DNA from: Myceligenerans crystallogenes
GTDB taxonomy: Bacteria > Actinomycetota > Actinomycetes > Actinomycetales > Cellulomonadaceae
Direction of reading: 5' to 3'
Assembly: GCF_039529775.1 (NCBI RefSeq)
Contig: NZ_BAAANL010000002.1
Coordinates: 558,001-622,000, forward strand
Length of the DNA stretch: 64,000 nt
Both the position numbers and the translations under genes were made by a program. The number at the start of each line of letters is the position of its first letter. Within the stretch, counting starts at the first letter, position 1. Under the pieces are notes generated by a model. It saw nothing but the letters and a program-made list of their open reading frames with translations. It ran no database searches and was not told where the DNA came from. Positions 45,950-54,660 of the stretch are shown here, piece after piece.

Positions 45950-46014
45950 AGGATGCACCGCCCGCCCGGCAGCCGGTGCGCCGCCGCGTACCAGGATGCC
46001 GCGGCGCGCGGCAG

Positions 46015-48744
46015 TCAGTGCGCGGCCTCGTGCCAGGTGGCGCCGGCGCCGACCGAGACGTCCAGGGGGACGTCGAGCTCGAACGCGGCGGCCATCTGCT
46101 CGCGCAGCAGCTTCTCCATCGCCTCGCGCTCGCCGGGGGCCACCTCCACCACGAGTTCGTCGTGGACCTGGAGCAGCAGGCAGGAGCCGAGCCCCTGGGC
46201 GTCGATCTCCCGCTGGACGCCGAGCATGGCGAGCTTGATGATGTCCGCGGCCGAGCCCTGGATGGGCGCGTTCAGCGCCATGCGCTCCGCCATCTGGCGG
46301 CGCTGCCGGTTGTCGCTCGTGAGGTCCGGCAGGTAGCGGCGCCGGCCCAGCACCGTGGCGGTCCAGCCGGTCGCGCGCGCCTCCTCGACCACGCCCGTGA
46401 GGTAGTCACGCACCCCGCCGAAGCGCTCGAAGTAGTCGTCCATGAGGCCCTGGGCCTCTCCCGTGGTGATGCCGAGCTGCTGCGACAGGCCGTAGGCGCT
46501 CAGCCCGTACGCCAGGCCGTAGCTCATGGCCTTGATCTTGGCCCGCATCTCGGAGGTGACGTCCTGGGGCTCGACCTGGAACACCCGCGACCCGACGTAC
46601 CGGTGCAGATCCTCGCCGGAGTTGAAGGCGCTGATCAGCCCCTCGTCGCCCGACAGGTGCGCCATGATCCGCATCTCGATCTGGCTGTAGTCGGCGGTCA
46701 GGAGCGTCTCGTACCCCTCGCCCACGACGAACGCCCGCCGGATCCGCCGGCCCGCCTCCGTGCGCACCGGGATGTTCTGCAGGTTCGGGTCGACGGAGCT
46801 GAGCCGCCCCGTCGCGGCGATCGTCTGCTGGAACGTGGTGTGGATCCGCCCGCCCGTGCCGACGGTCTTCAGCAGCCCTTCCACCGTGGTGCGCAGCCGC
46901 GTGACGTCGCGGTGCGTGAGCAGGTGCTCCAGGAACGGGTGCTGCGTCCTGACGAACAGCTCCTGCAGGGCCGCCGCGTCCGTGGTGTAGCCGGTCTTGA
47001 TCTTCTTCGTCTTCGGCATCGCGAGGTCGTCGAACAGGACCTCCTGCAGCTGCTTCGGGCTGCCCAGGTTCACCTCGCGCCCGATCACCTCGTACGCCGA
47101 CGCCGCCGCCTCGGCCACCTGGCCGGCGAAGTGCGCCTCGAGCTCCGTCAGGTAGGCGACGTCGGCGGCGATCCCCGCGTGCTCCATGCGCTGCAGCACC
47201 CGCGACAGCGGCAGCTCGACGTCCGCGAGCAGGTGCGTCGCCCCCCGGTCGGTGAGCTCGCCCGCGAGCACCTCGGCCAGGTCCAGGACGGCGGCGGCCC
47301 GCGTCGCCTCCGCCTCGCCCGGCACCCCGCCGTCCAGGTCCAGGTCGAGCGCGCCCTGGGCGGCGGGCGCCTGCTCACCGAGGCGCCGCCCGAGGTGGCG
47401 CTCGGCGAGGTCCCCCAGGTCGTAGCCGCGCTGGTCGGGGTGGCACAGGTAGGCGGCCAGCTCGGTGTCGAACTCCACGCCGCGCAGGTCCCAGCCGCGC
47501 CCGGCGAGCGCGTGCCAGGCCGCCTTCGCGCCGTGCACCACCTTGGGCGCGGACTCGTCGGCGAGCCAGGCCGCGAGCGCGACGTCGTCGTCGGACCCGA
47601 TCTCCGCGGTGTCGTACACGACCGCGTGCCGGTCGGCCCCGGCGAGCGCGAGCTTCCAGGCGTCTCCGCCCGCGGGCGCCGTCGTCCCCTCGACGTGCAG
47701 GCCGAGGCGGCCCGGGCGGGCCCGGAGCCAGCCGGCGAGGCCGCCCGCGGCGACGTCGTCCACCTCGATCTCGACGGTGCCCGCGGCGCCGGTGCCCGCC
47801 TCCCCGGCGGGTTCACCCGCCGGGTCGACGGCGAGGATGCGGTCGCGCAGCTGGCCGAACTGCAGCGCGTCGGAGACGCGGTGCACGGCCTCCCGGTCGA
47901 AGCCGACGAGGGCGAGGTCGTCGACGCCGAGGTCGAGGGTGACGTCCGTCAGGAGGGCGTTGAGCTCGCGGTTGGTGCGGACCTGATCGGCGTGCTCGCG
48001 GAGCTTCTCCCCCGCCTTGCCCTTGACCTCGCTCGCGCGCGCGAGCAGTTCGTCGAGGCCGCCGAAGGTGGTGACCCATTTCGCGGCGGTCTTGGGGCCG
48101 ACGCCGGGGATGCCGGGGAGGTTGTCGCTCTTCTCCCCGACGAGCGCGGCGAGGTCCGGGTACAGGTGCGGCGGGAGCCCGTACTTCTCCTCGACGGCGG
48201 CGGGGGTCATGCGAGCCATCTCGGAGACGCCCTTGACCGGGTAGAGCACGGTGACGTCGTCCCCGACGAGCTGGAGGGCGTCGCGGTCGCCGGAGCAGAC
48301 GAGCACCTCCATGCCCGCGGCGGACGCCTGGCCGGCGAGTGTGGCGAGGATGTCGTCGGCCTCGATGCCCTCCAGGCTGACGTGCCGCACGTGCAGGGCG
48401 TCGAGGACCTCGTGGATGAGCGGCACCTGCGAGCGGAACTCGTCCGGGGTCTTGGCGCGGCCCGCCTTGTACTCGGGGTAACGCTCGGTGCGGAAGGTGA
48501 CGCGCCCGGCGTCGAACGCGACGGCGACGTGCGTGGGCGTCTCGTCGCGCAGCAGGTTGGTGAGCATGGACGTGAAGCCGAAGACCGCGTTGGTGACCTG
48601 TCCCGAGGTGGTGGCCAGCGTGTCGGGCAGGGCGAAGAACGCCCGGTAGGCCATGGAGTGGCCGTCCACGAGGAGCAGGCGGGGGCGGGTCCCGGCGGCG
48701 GCGCCGGGGGCGGGAGCGGGGTCGGTTCGCGCTTCGATACTCAC
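46015..48744 (-). CDS. polA: DNA polymerase I
   Basis: A 909-residue repair and Okazaki-fragment polymerase. The N-terminal 5' nuclease begins RLLLVDGHSMAYRAFFALPD and keeps EGIEADDILATLAGQA and SGDRDALQLVGDDVTVLYPV. The 3'-5' exonuclease-like domain lacks its DxE (LGLHVEG), so proofreading is likely lost, as is usual in actinobacteria. Polymerase motifs: A LLTADYSQIEMRIMAHLSG, B RAKIKAMSYGLAYGLSAYG, C LLLQVHDELVVEV. GTG 48744 is seven bases from a TAGGTT -10, so a leaderless start is likely; the longer frame runs into the divergent thioesterase gene. Confidence 0.96.
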   Translation of the reverse strand: MSIEARTDPAPAPGAAAGTRPRLLLVDGHSMAYRAFFALPDTLATTSGQVTNAVFGFTSMLTNLLRDETPTHVAVAFDAGRVTFRTERYPEYKAGRAKTPDEFRSQVPLIHEVLDALHVRHVSLEGIEADDILATLAGQASAAGMEVLVCSGDRDALQLVGDDVTVLYPVKGVSEMARMTPAAVEEKYGLPPHLYPDLAALVGEKSDNLPGIPGVGPKTAAKWVTTFGGLDELLARASEVKGKAGEKLREHADQVRTNRELNALLTDVTLDLGVDDLALVGFDREAVHRVSDALQFGQLRDRILAVDPAGEPAGEAGTGAAGTVEIEVDDVAAGGLAGWLRARPGRLGLHVEGTTAPAGGDAWKLALAGADRHAVVYDTAEIGSDDDVALAAWLADESAPKVVHGAKAAWHALAGRGWDLRGVEFDTELAAYLCHPDQRGYDLGDLAERHLGRRLGEQAPAAQGALDLDLDGGVPGEAEATRAAAVLDLAEVLAGELTDRGATHLLADVELPLSRVLQRMEHAGIAADVAYLTELEAHFAGQVAEAAASAYEVIGREVNLGSPKQLQEVLFDDLAMPKTKKIKTGYTTDAAALQELFVRTQHPFLEHLLTHRDVTRLRTTVEGLLKTVGTGGRIHTTFQQTIAATGRLSSVDPNLQNIPVRTEAGRRIRRAFVVGEGYETLLTADYSQIEMRIMAHLSGDEGLISAFNSGEDLHRYVGSRVFQVEPQDVTSEMRAKIKAMSYGLAYGLSAYGLSQQLGITTGEAQGLMDDYFERFGGVRDYLTGVVEEARATGWTATVLGRRRYLPDLTSDNRQRRQMAERMALNAPIQGSAADIIKLAMLGVQREIDAQGLGSCLLLQVHDELVVEVAPGEREAMEKLLREQMAAAFELDVPLDVSVGAGATWHEAAH

Positions 48745-48751
48745 GGATGAC

Positions 48752-48773
48752 AACCTATCCCTCGTGACTGACA
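48752..48773 (-). promoter_or_regulatory. polA PafBC-type DNA-damage promoter
   Basis: Minus strand TGTCAGTC (48766-48773), eight bases, TAGGTT (48752-48757). One base differs from the TGTCRGTG consensus. The upstream half lies within the first codons of the divergent thioesterase if that gene starts at 48764. It shares 18 identical bases with the uvrB promoter region. Confidence 0.68.
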
Positions 48774-49195
48774 TCGACGACGGGGGCCGTCCCGCCCTCG
48801 CTCTGCGTGACATGTACCCCGGCGCCCCCGAGGTGACGGTGATCGACAAGCTCGGCATCGAGCTCACCGAGATCTCCGCGAGGCGCACCACGGGGACCAT
48901 GCCGGTGGAGGGCAACACGCAGCCCGCGGGCCTGCTGCACGGGGGCTCGTCGGCGGTGCTGGCGGAGACGCTCGCGTCCGTCGCGGCGCAGGTGCACGCC
49001 GGCGAGGGTCACCAGGCGGTGGGGATCGAGCTGAATGCGACGCATCACCGCGCCGTGCGCTCGGGAACGGTGACGGGCGTGGCGACGGCGATCCACCTGG
49101 GCCGCACGACCGCCTCCTACGAGATCGTCGTCACCGACGACCGGGGCAAGCGGGTGTGCACCGCCCGCCTGACCTGCATGATCCTGGGATCCTGA
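48764..49195 (+). CDS. PaaI family hotdog thioesterase
   Basis: A 143-residue acyl-CoA thioesterase-like protein. The hotdog helix GLLHGGSSAVLAETLASVAA, with its HGG and catalytic Glu, and the strand GIELNATHHRAVRSGTVTGV are diagnostic of PaaI/YdiI-like enzymes that hydrolyse aryl- or acyl-CoA. GTG 48764 is the first start after the polA promoter; ATG 48809 (MYPGAP) is an alternative that would leave the promoter element free. A thioesterase next to polA is common in actinobacteria. It is convergent with the acetyltransferase. Confidence 0.88.
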   Translation: MTDIDDGGRPALALRDMYPGAPEVTVIDKLGIELTEISARRTTGTMPVEGNTQPAGLLHGGSSAVLAETLASVAAQVHAGEGHQAVGIELNATHHRAVRSGTVTGVATAIHLGRTTASYEIVVTDDRGKRVCTARLTCMILGS

Positions 49196-49209
49196 GCTCC
49201 GCGGGGGCC

Positions 49210-49230
49210 CGGCGGGCGATCAGCCCGCCG
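49210..49230. terminator. Bidirectional terminator
   Basis: CGGCGGGC (49210-49217), loop GATCA, GCCCGCCG (49223-49230), between the convergent thioesterase and acetyltransferase genes, overlapping the last codons of the latter. Confidence 0.6.
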
Positions 49231-49861
49231 CGTGCCCGGCGTGCTCGGCGTGGACCGCGCGCAGGTCGATCGGGCCGGTCTCGGCGCGTTCGCGACGGCG
49301 GCGGGCGATGATGTCCTCCAGGCCGCCCCGGCCGAAGCGGCGGCGCGGCTCCGATCCCTTCGCGAACGGGAGATCCTGGGCGAGCTTGCGCAGCAGGGTC
49401 TGCGTCGGCACGATGCGGTGCCCGCAGGCCTGCACGAACCCCAGACGGGACAGAAATCGTTGTACCCCCCGCGTCCCCGCGACCGGCGCCGCGTAGACCT
49501 CCTCGCAGCCGTGGTCCACTGCAAGCGCTGCCACGGCCCTGAGCAGGGCGTGCCCGACGCCGCGACGCCGCGCGTCCGGGGCCACGAACACCGTGTCGAG
49601 GTACAGCACGGGCTGGTTCAGGAAGAGGTGGGGGCCGACCACCCGGCCCACGACGACGCCCACGATCTCGCCGCCGCGCTCGGCGACCAGGATGCGCCCG
49701 TCGACGGCGAGCAGCACGCTGAGCTGCCCGGCCAGCCGGTCCGTGTCCCCGCCGGTCACCTGAGCGCCCGCGGGCGACTCCTCGCGCCCGCGGATGGCGA
49801 GCTCGGCGACGGCCCGCAGGTCGGCGGCGTCGGCCGACCGCACATCGACTGCCTCACGCAC
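49220..49861 (-). CDS. GNAT family N-acetyltransferase
   Basis: A 213-residue acetyltransferase. The acetyl-CoA-binding loop is FVAPDARRRGVGHALLRAVA, preceded by VLYLDTVFVA and followed by GVQRFLSRLGFVQACGHR. The last 50 residues are Arg-rich with two HAxHA stretches. GTG 49861 follows GGAGGT at seven bases and is chosen over GTG 49876. A promoter with TTGGCT, 18 bases, TATTCT lies upstream. No substrate can be proposed; it stands alone between thioesterase and the PdtaR-type regulator. Confidence 0.87.
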   Translation of the reverse strand: MREAVDVRSADAADLRAVAELAIRGREESPAGAQVTGGDTDRLAGQLSVLLAVDGRILVAERGGEIVGVVVGRVVGPHLFLNQPVLYLDTVFVAPDARRRGVGHALLRAVAALAVDHGCEEVYAAPVAGTRGVQRFLSRLGFVQACGHRIVPTQTLLRKLAQDLPFAKGSEPRRRFGRGGLEDIIARRRRERAETGPIDLRAVHAEHAGHAAG

Positions 49862-49925
49862 TGGCGCTACCTCCACGACACTCTGGCGCCGGACGCTTCT
49901 TGGACACTCGTCCGACTAGCGACCG

Positions 49926-49955
49926 AGAATAGGCCCGCGGACGCCCTGGAGCCAA
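49926..49955 (-). promoter_or_regulatory. Promoter of the acetyltransferase gene
   Basis: Minus strand -35 TTGGCT (49950-49955), 18-base spacer, -10 TATTCT (49926-49931), leaving about 60 bases of leader to the GTG at 49861. Confidence 0.5.
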
Positions 49956-50055
49956 GTCCGCAGGCAGGACCCGCGGGCGCCAGCCACCGGACGTTTACGC
50001 GCCGTTTCCCGGGCGTTACCGACCGGCCCCGCCGGGACCTGCGGCGATCCGTCGC

Positions 50056-50760
50056 TCAGGAGTTGCCGACCTGGTCGATGACGGCGTCGGCGACCTCGCG
50101 CATCGTGAGGCGGCGGTCCATCGACGTCTTCTGGATCCAGCGGAACGACTCCGGCTCCGTCAGGCCCATCTTCGTCATCAGCAGGCCCTTGGCGCGGTCG
50201 ACCCGCTTGCGGGTCTCGAACCGCTCCTTGAGGTCAGTGACCTCGGCCTCCAGCGCGCCGATCTGCTGGTAGCGCGAGATGGCGATCTCCACCGACGGCA
50301 GCAGGTCCGCCGGGGTGAACGGCTTGACGACGTACGCCATGGCGCCCGCGTCACGCGCCCGCTCGACGAGCTCGGTCTGCGAGAACGCCGTGAGCAGCAC
50401 CACGGGCGCGGCGTGCGCCTTGCCGATCCGCTCGGCGGCGGAGATGCCGTCGAGCTCGGGCATCTTGACGTCCATCACGACGACGTCGGGCTTCAGCTCG
50501 AGCGCCAGGTTCACGGCCGTCTCGCCGTCCCCCGCCTCGCCGACGACGTCGAACCCCGCCTCGCGCAGCGTCTCCACCACGTCCATGCGGATGAGCGCCT
50601 CGTCCTCGGCGACGACCGCGCGGCGCTTGGCGCGCACGGGCGCGGGCTCCTCGGCCGCGGCAGGCTCCACCATCGGAGGAAGATCAAGCTCGACCTTGGC
50701 GCCGGCGCCGCTCGCGGTGCCTTCGTCGGTGGCCGTGGTAGTGGGGTTCTCGTCGCTCAC
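50056..50760 (-). CDS. pdtaR: ANTAR domain response regulator (PdtaR-like)
   Basis: A 234-residue two-component regulator that acts on RNA. The receiver domain (about residues 46-165) has the acidic pair AEDEALIRMD, phospho-acceptor VVVMDVKMPELDG (Asp97) and the lysine in VVKPFTPADLL. The C-terminal ANTAR domain, RFETRKRVDRAKGLLMTKMG then LTEPESFRWIQKTSMDRR, binds two-hairpin antiterminator RNAs. A 45-residue Pro/Ala/Glu-rich N-terminus is extra. GTG 50760 is seven bases from a TAGGAT -10, probably leaderless. PdtaR homologues near polA and rpsA are conserved in actinobacteria; the PdtaS kinase is elsewhere. Confidence 0.9.
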   Translation of the reverse strand: MSDENPTTTATDEGTASGAGAKVELDLPPMVEPAAAEEPAPVRAKRRAVVAEDEALIRMDVVETLREAGFDVVGEAGDGETAVNLALELKPDVVVMDVKMPELDGISAAERIGKAHAAPVVLLTAFSQTELVERARDAGAMAYVVKPFTPADLLPSVEIAISRYQQIGALEAEVTDLKERFETRKRVDRAKGLLMTKMGLTEPESFRWIQKTSMDRRLTMREVADAVIDQVGNS

Positions 50761-50767
50761 GGGTCAC

Positions 50768-50773
50768 ATCCTA
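50768..50773 (-). promoter_or_regulatory. -10 hexamer of the pdtaR promoter (leaderless)
   Basis: Minus strand TAGGAT lies seven bases before GTG 50760. TGTCATAT sits eight bases upstream of it (50782-50789), only half matching the PafBC consensus, so no DNA-damage control is claimed. Confidence 0.4.
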
Positions 50774-51045
50774 CGTCCCGGATATGACACACGGCCCGCC
50801 GGGACGTGGTCGGCAGCTTGTTCTTCGTCACCTCCCGCCGCGGCCGGGCCCGGCCGGGCCGGTTCCACATGACGGACACGGCCCGGCGGCACCACGCTGC
50901 CAGGCACTTGCTGCCAACCACGGCGTTCCGGGGGATCCGCGCCTGGCCGCGTCCTGCCGTCCCGCAGTTGCCACTGCGAACACCTGTACGCCCGGTCCGG
51001 TTCGAACCATGCTCGTGCCGAACCGCCGCGAACCCCGAGGAACCG

Positions 51046-52101
51046 ATGACCACCGATCCACCCGCACCACGCGCCACCCTGCCGGTCACGCCCCGCGTGT
51101 CAGTCGTCATCCCCAACTACAACTACGCCAAGACCCTGGGGCTGTGCCTCGGGTCGCTCGTGGCCCAGACCCTCGCGCCGTACGAGATCATCGTGGTCGA
51201 CGACGCCAGCACCGACGACTCCTGCGAGATCGCGGGGCGCTTCCCGTGCCGGGTCGTCCGGCTCGCCACGAACAGCGGGGTCTCCGCGGCCCGGAACCGC
51301 GGGGTCGCCGAGGCCGGCGGGGACATCGTCTTCTTCCTCGACTCCGACGTCGCCCTCGCCCCCGACGCCGTCGAGCAGGCGGTCGCCGCGCTCCGGGCCG
51401 ACCCGGACCTCGGGTTCGTCTGGGGCGTCGTCGCGCCCGAACCGCTGATCGACGACGGCGTCGTCGAACGCTACCGGGTGCTGCACGCGCACCACTGGCA
51501 GGCGCGGTCGGCCGGAAAGGTCCGCACCGCCGTCTTCATGATGGCCGCCATGCCGCGCCATGTCTTCGAGGCGACCGGCCCGCTCGACGAGAACCTCCGC
51601 GACTCCGAGGACGTCGAGTACAGCGAGCGCCTCGCCCCGCACCACGACATCCTGCTCACCGGCAGCATCACCGGCCGGCACGACGAGGCCGACCGGCTCG
51701 GCGCGCTCCTGTCCGAGCAGTTCCGCCGCGCGCAGCTGCTGGTCCCGGTGGCCGCGATCGAGAAGCACAACCGGGGGCGCGGCCTGAGGGCGAACAGCCC
51801 GCTCGGGGCGGGCGCCGCGTGGCTCGCGGCGCTGCTGCTGCCCGGGGCCGTCCTGAGCCCCTGGTTCGCGGTCGCGTCCCTGCTCCTCGGCGTGCTGAGC
51901 GTCGCTGCCGACCCCGCGCTCTACCGGTTCGTCCTGCGGTACGCGGGGCCCGGCTTCCTGCCGGTGTTCGCCGGGATCCACTTCCTGGTCCAGGTCACGC
52001 TCATCACCGGCGCGATGGCCGGCGCCGTGCGCTGGGTCCTGGACCCGTCGTTCGGGCCCGGGCGCCGGCAGGCGCGCCGGCCCGCCCGGATCGCCTCGTG
52101 A
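51046..52101 (+). CDS. Glycosyltransferase family 2 with membrane-spanning C-terminus (first gene of glycan island)
   Basis: A 351-residue GT-A-fold glycosyltransferase. The nucleotide-sugar-binding start RVSVVIPNYNYAKTLGLCLG, IIVVDDASTDDSCEIAGR, NSGVSAARNRGVAEAGGD and the DxD-like FFLDSDVALAPDA are clear; the acceptor region holds DENLRDSEDVEYSERLA. Two or three hydrophobic segments near the C-terminus anchor it. ATG 51046 has a CGAGGA site. It opens the ten-gene plus-strand operon and is a paralogue of the GT2 at 56754, with the same layout. Confidence 0.88.
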   Translation: MTTDPPAPRATLPVTPRVSVVIPNYNYAKTLGLCLGSLVAQTLAPYEIIVVDDASTDDSCEIAGRFPCRVVRLATNSGVSAARNRGVAEAGGDIVFFLDSDVALAPDAVEQAVAALRADPDLGFVWGVVAPEPLIDDGVVERYRVLHAHHWQARSAGKVRTAVFMMAAMPRHVFEATGPLDENLRDSEDVEYSERLAPHHDILLTGSITGRHDEADRLGALLSEQFRRAQLLVPVAAIEKHNRGRGLRANSPLGAGAAWLAALLLPGAVLSPWFAVASLLLGVLSVAADPALYRFVLRYAGPGFLPVFAGIHFLVQVTLITGAMAGAVRWVLDPSFGPGRRQARRPARIAS

Positions 52102-52108
52102 GGGCCGC

Positions 52109-53197
52109 ATGACGGGCACGGCCGGTTCCGCGGACGGCGTGCTCCGCCGGGTCTCCCGCCTGGCCGCACGGCCGGGGACGCGGCGCGTCCTCTGGCTGGT
52201 CGCCGGCGCCGCGATCGCCGTCTCGCTCCTCCTCGCCGTCCGGTCCACCGTGGACGACGGCGCGCTGGTGTCCCTGCGCATGTTCGGGACCCGGGAGATC
52301 GGCTGGGTCCTGGCCGCCGGGCTCGTCACGAACATCGCGGGCGTCTACCTCTCGATGCGCGCGTGGCGGGTGTTCGTCGACGCTCCCGGGACCGACACGC
52401 GGTCCGCCACCCGGATCTTCTACGTCGGGTTCCTCAGCAAGTTCGTGCCGGGACGGGTGTGGAGCATCCTCGCCCAGATCGACCTGGGCCGCGCGGCCGG
52501 GATCGGGGCCCGGCGGATCGTCTCGGCCTTCTTCCTGAGCATGGCCACCGGCCTGCTCGCGGGCGCCCTGCTCGGGCTGGCCGCCGTCCCGCTCGCGTTC
52601 GGGACGTCCGGCCCGGCCACGGCGCTGGTCGCCCTCGGCGCGGCGGGCGCCGTCGTCGTCCTGGCCTGGCCGCGCCTCCTGTCGGGCGCCGTCCGGCGGG
52701 CGGTGACCGCGGTGGGCCGCGGGCACGTGGTCGAGGCGGCCGACCGGGAGGTCCGCCTCTCGCTGCTGCTCGCGGCGGGCGGGTGGATCCTGTCGGGCGC
52801 GCACGCCGGGTTCCTGGCGCTCGCCGCGGGGGCGGAGCCCGGCCCGGGCCTCGCCGCCGGGATCGGCGGGTTCGCCGCGGCGACCGTCGCCGGGACGCTC
52901 GCCGTCGTCTTCCCGGACGGGATCGGCGTGCGGGAGGTCGCCCTGACCGCACCGCTCGCCGCGGTCCTCCCGCTCGACGCCGCGCTCGCCGTCGTGATCA
53001 CGAGCCGGCTGCTGTGCCTGACCGGCGAGGTCCTGCTGTGCGGCACGTGGCTGCTCGCCGACCGCGTCCGCCGGCGCGCCGCCGCCGCCGACGTCACCGC
53101 AGCCGACGACGCCGCCGCGCCCCTCCCGGCCGACGCCGCACCGGCCCCGCCACCGCCCCGCCCGGCACCAGCCGGCCCCAGCCCGCACCGACCGTGA
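52109..53197 (+). CDS. LPG synthase-like integral membrane protein (UPF0104/flippase-like)
   Basis: A 362-residue protein with about eight transmembrane segments. The motif FYVGFLSKFVPGRVWSILAQ, then GIGARRIVSAFFLSMATGLL, and the C-terminal VVFPDGIGVREVALTAPLAA match the membrane domain of lysylphosphatidylglycerol synthase and its many relatives in glycan clusters, where it is thought to move lipid-linked precursors. The soluble aminoacyl-transferase domain is missing. The tail is Pro/Ala-rich. It starts eight bases after the GT2 gene. Exact role is unknown. Confidence 0.85.
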   Translation: MTGTAGSADGVLRRVSRLAARPGTRRVLWLVAGAAIAVSLLLAVRSTVDDGALVSLRMFGTREIGWVLAAGLVTNIAGVYLSMRAWRVFVDAPGTDTRSATRIFYVGFLSKFVPGRVWSILAQIDLGRAAGIGARRIVSAFFLSMATGLLAGALLGLAAVPLAFGTSGPATALVALGAAGAVVVLAWPRLLSGAVRRAVTAVGRGHVVEAADREVRLSLLLAAGGWILSGAHAGFLALAAGAEPGPGLAAGIGGFAAATVAGTLAVVFPDGIGVREVALTAPLAAVLPLDAALAVVITSRLLCLTGEVLLCGTWLLADRVRRRAAAADVTAADDAAAPLPADAAPAPPPPRPAPAGPSPHRP

Positions 53198-53211
53198 GAG
53201 AAGGACAGAAC

Positions 53212-54660
53212 GTGACAGCGACAGGGATCGCGACCGGCCTGCTGAGCGTCGAGGACGCCGAACAACTCTCGGTCGCCGACGTGCACGACCTCTACCGGAA
53301 GTACGTGAACCGCAGCCAGGTCAAGCTCATGACCTCGCTCGGCTTCGGCCGCGAACTGGTCGACCACGCCGAGGGCTGCTGGATCCACACGAAGGACGGC
53401 CGGCGCATCCTCGACTTCACCGGCGGCGTCGGCGTCCTCAACCACGGGCACAACCACCCGCGGATCCTGGCCGCCCGCCGGCGGTTCCAGGAGCAGTCCC
53501 GCATGGAGGTCCACAAGACCTACTTCTCGCCGTACGTCGCGGCCCTCGGCCACAACCTCGCCACGCTGCTGCCCGGCGACCTCAGCATGTCGTTCTTCCC
53601 GAACTCGGGGGCCGAGGCGGTCGAAGGGGCCGTCAAGCTCGCGTACAAGTACCACGAGGGCGCGCGCGGGACGATCCTGTCCGCCGACATCGCCTTCCAC
53701 GGGAAGCTGCTGGGCAGCGGCGGCCTGACGGGCGCGCAGAGCACCTTCGACTTCCCCACGATCCCCGGCATCGACCACTTCGCCTTCGGGGACCTCGGCT
53801 CGCTCCGCGACGTCGTCGGCCGGCACCGGCGGCCCGACGGCTCCAGCGACGTCTACGCCCTCCTGGTCGAGCCGTTCTCGGCCACCACGATGCAGGAGTG
53901 CTCCGAGGAGTTCCTCCGCGGCGCGCGCGAGCTGTGCACCGCCGAGAACATCGTCCTGATCTTCGACGAGATCCACTCCGGCTGGGGCAAGACCGGCTCG
54001 CTGTTCCACTTCATGCGCTACCCGGGCCTGGTGCCGGACGTCATGACCACCTCGAAGTCCTTCGGCGGCGGGAAGTCGTCCATCTCGGGGTACGTGGCGC
54101 GCGAGTCGATCTTCCGCCCCGCCTACGACAACCTCCTGGACGCCCTCCTGCAGTCGACGAGCACCACCTACTACGGGTTCGGCGAGGAGGCCGCGACGGC
54201 GATCGAGGCGGTCCGGGTGGCCGTCGAGGACGACTACCCGGCGCGCGCCCGCGCCATCGAGGCGCAGCTGGTCGCCGGGCTGAACCGGATCCGGGAGCGG
54301 TTCCCCGACCTCATCGCGGACGTCCGCGGCGCGGGCGCCATCCAGGGCATCTTCCTGTCCGGCAGCCCGAAGCTGATCGAGCTCGCGGCCCGCTACGCCC
54401 CCGGCGGCCTGAACAGTGACCCGCTGCTGCCGACCAAGCTGATCACGGCCTCCGTGATCAACGCGATGTACCAGCGGCACGGCGTCTACCTCTACTACAC
54501 GCTCAACGGCAGGAGCCCGCTGGTGGCCGCTCCCCCGCTGGTCGCCGGCGAGGAGGAGGTCTCCTACTTCCTCACGGCGTTCGAGAAGACCCTCGAGCTG
54601 GGCATGCCCCAGCTCCTCGCGATGCTGATCAAGGACAAGGTGTGGTCGCTGTGGCAGTGA
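53212..54660 (+). CDS. Class III PLP-dependent aminotransferase
   Basis: A 482-residue fold-type I aminotransferase. Visible: GVGVLNHGHNHPRILAAR, PNSGAEAVEGAVKLAYKYHE (residues 130-149), the Asp-Glu pair in VLIFDEIHSGWGKTG (Asp252) that contacts PLP, and the Schiff-base lysine TTSKSFGGG (Lys282). An extended N-terminus and an AxxINAMYQRHGVYLYYTLN region near the C-terminus are unusual relative to acetylornithine enzymes. GTG 53212 follows GAGAAGGA. In a cluster with epimerase and glycosyltransferases it may aminate a sugar or lipid precursor; the keto substrate is not evident. Confidence 0.88.
   Translation: MTATGIATGLLSVEDAEQLSVADVHDLYRKYVNRSQVKLMTSLGFGRELVDHAEGCWIHTKDGRRILDFTGGVGVLNHGHNHPRILAARRRFQEQSRMEVHKTYFSPYVAALGHNLATLLPGDLSMSFFPNSGAEAVEGAVKLAYKYHEGARGTILSADIAFHGKLLGSGGLTGAQSTFDFPTIPGIDHFAFGDLGSLRDVVGRHRRPDGSSDVYALLVEPFSATTMQECSEEFLRGARELCTAENIVLIFDEIHSGWGKTGSLFHFMRYPGLVPDVMTTSKSFGGGKSSISGYVARESIFRPAYDNLLDALLQSTSTTYYGFGEEAATAIEAVRVAVEDDYPARARAIEAQLVAGLNRIRERFPDLIADVRGAGAIQGIFLSGSPKLIELAARYAPGGLNSDPLLPTKLITASVINAMYQRHGVYLYYTLNGRSPLVAAPPLVAGEEEVSYFLTAFEKTLELGMPQLLAMLIKDKVWSLWQ

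Noticed and set aside
45427..46014. Additional small genes around DUF2200
   Set aside because: Frames present are short, Arg/Pro-rich and without start-site signals; the region contains a 19-bp tandem duplication.
50768..50789. PafBC-type element before pdtaR
   Set aside because: TGTCATAT matches only five of eight bases of the consensus, although the spacing to TAGGAT is right.
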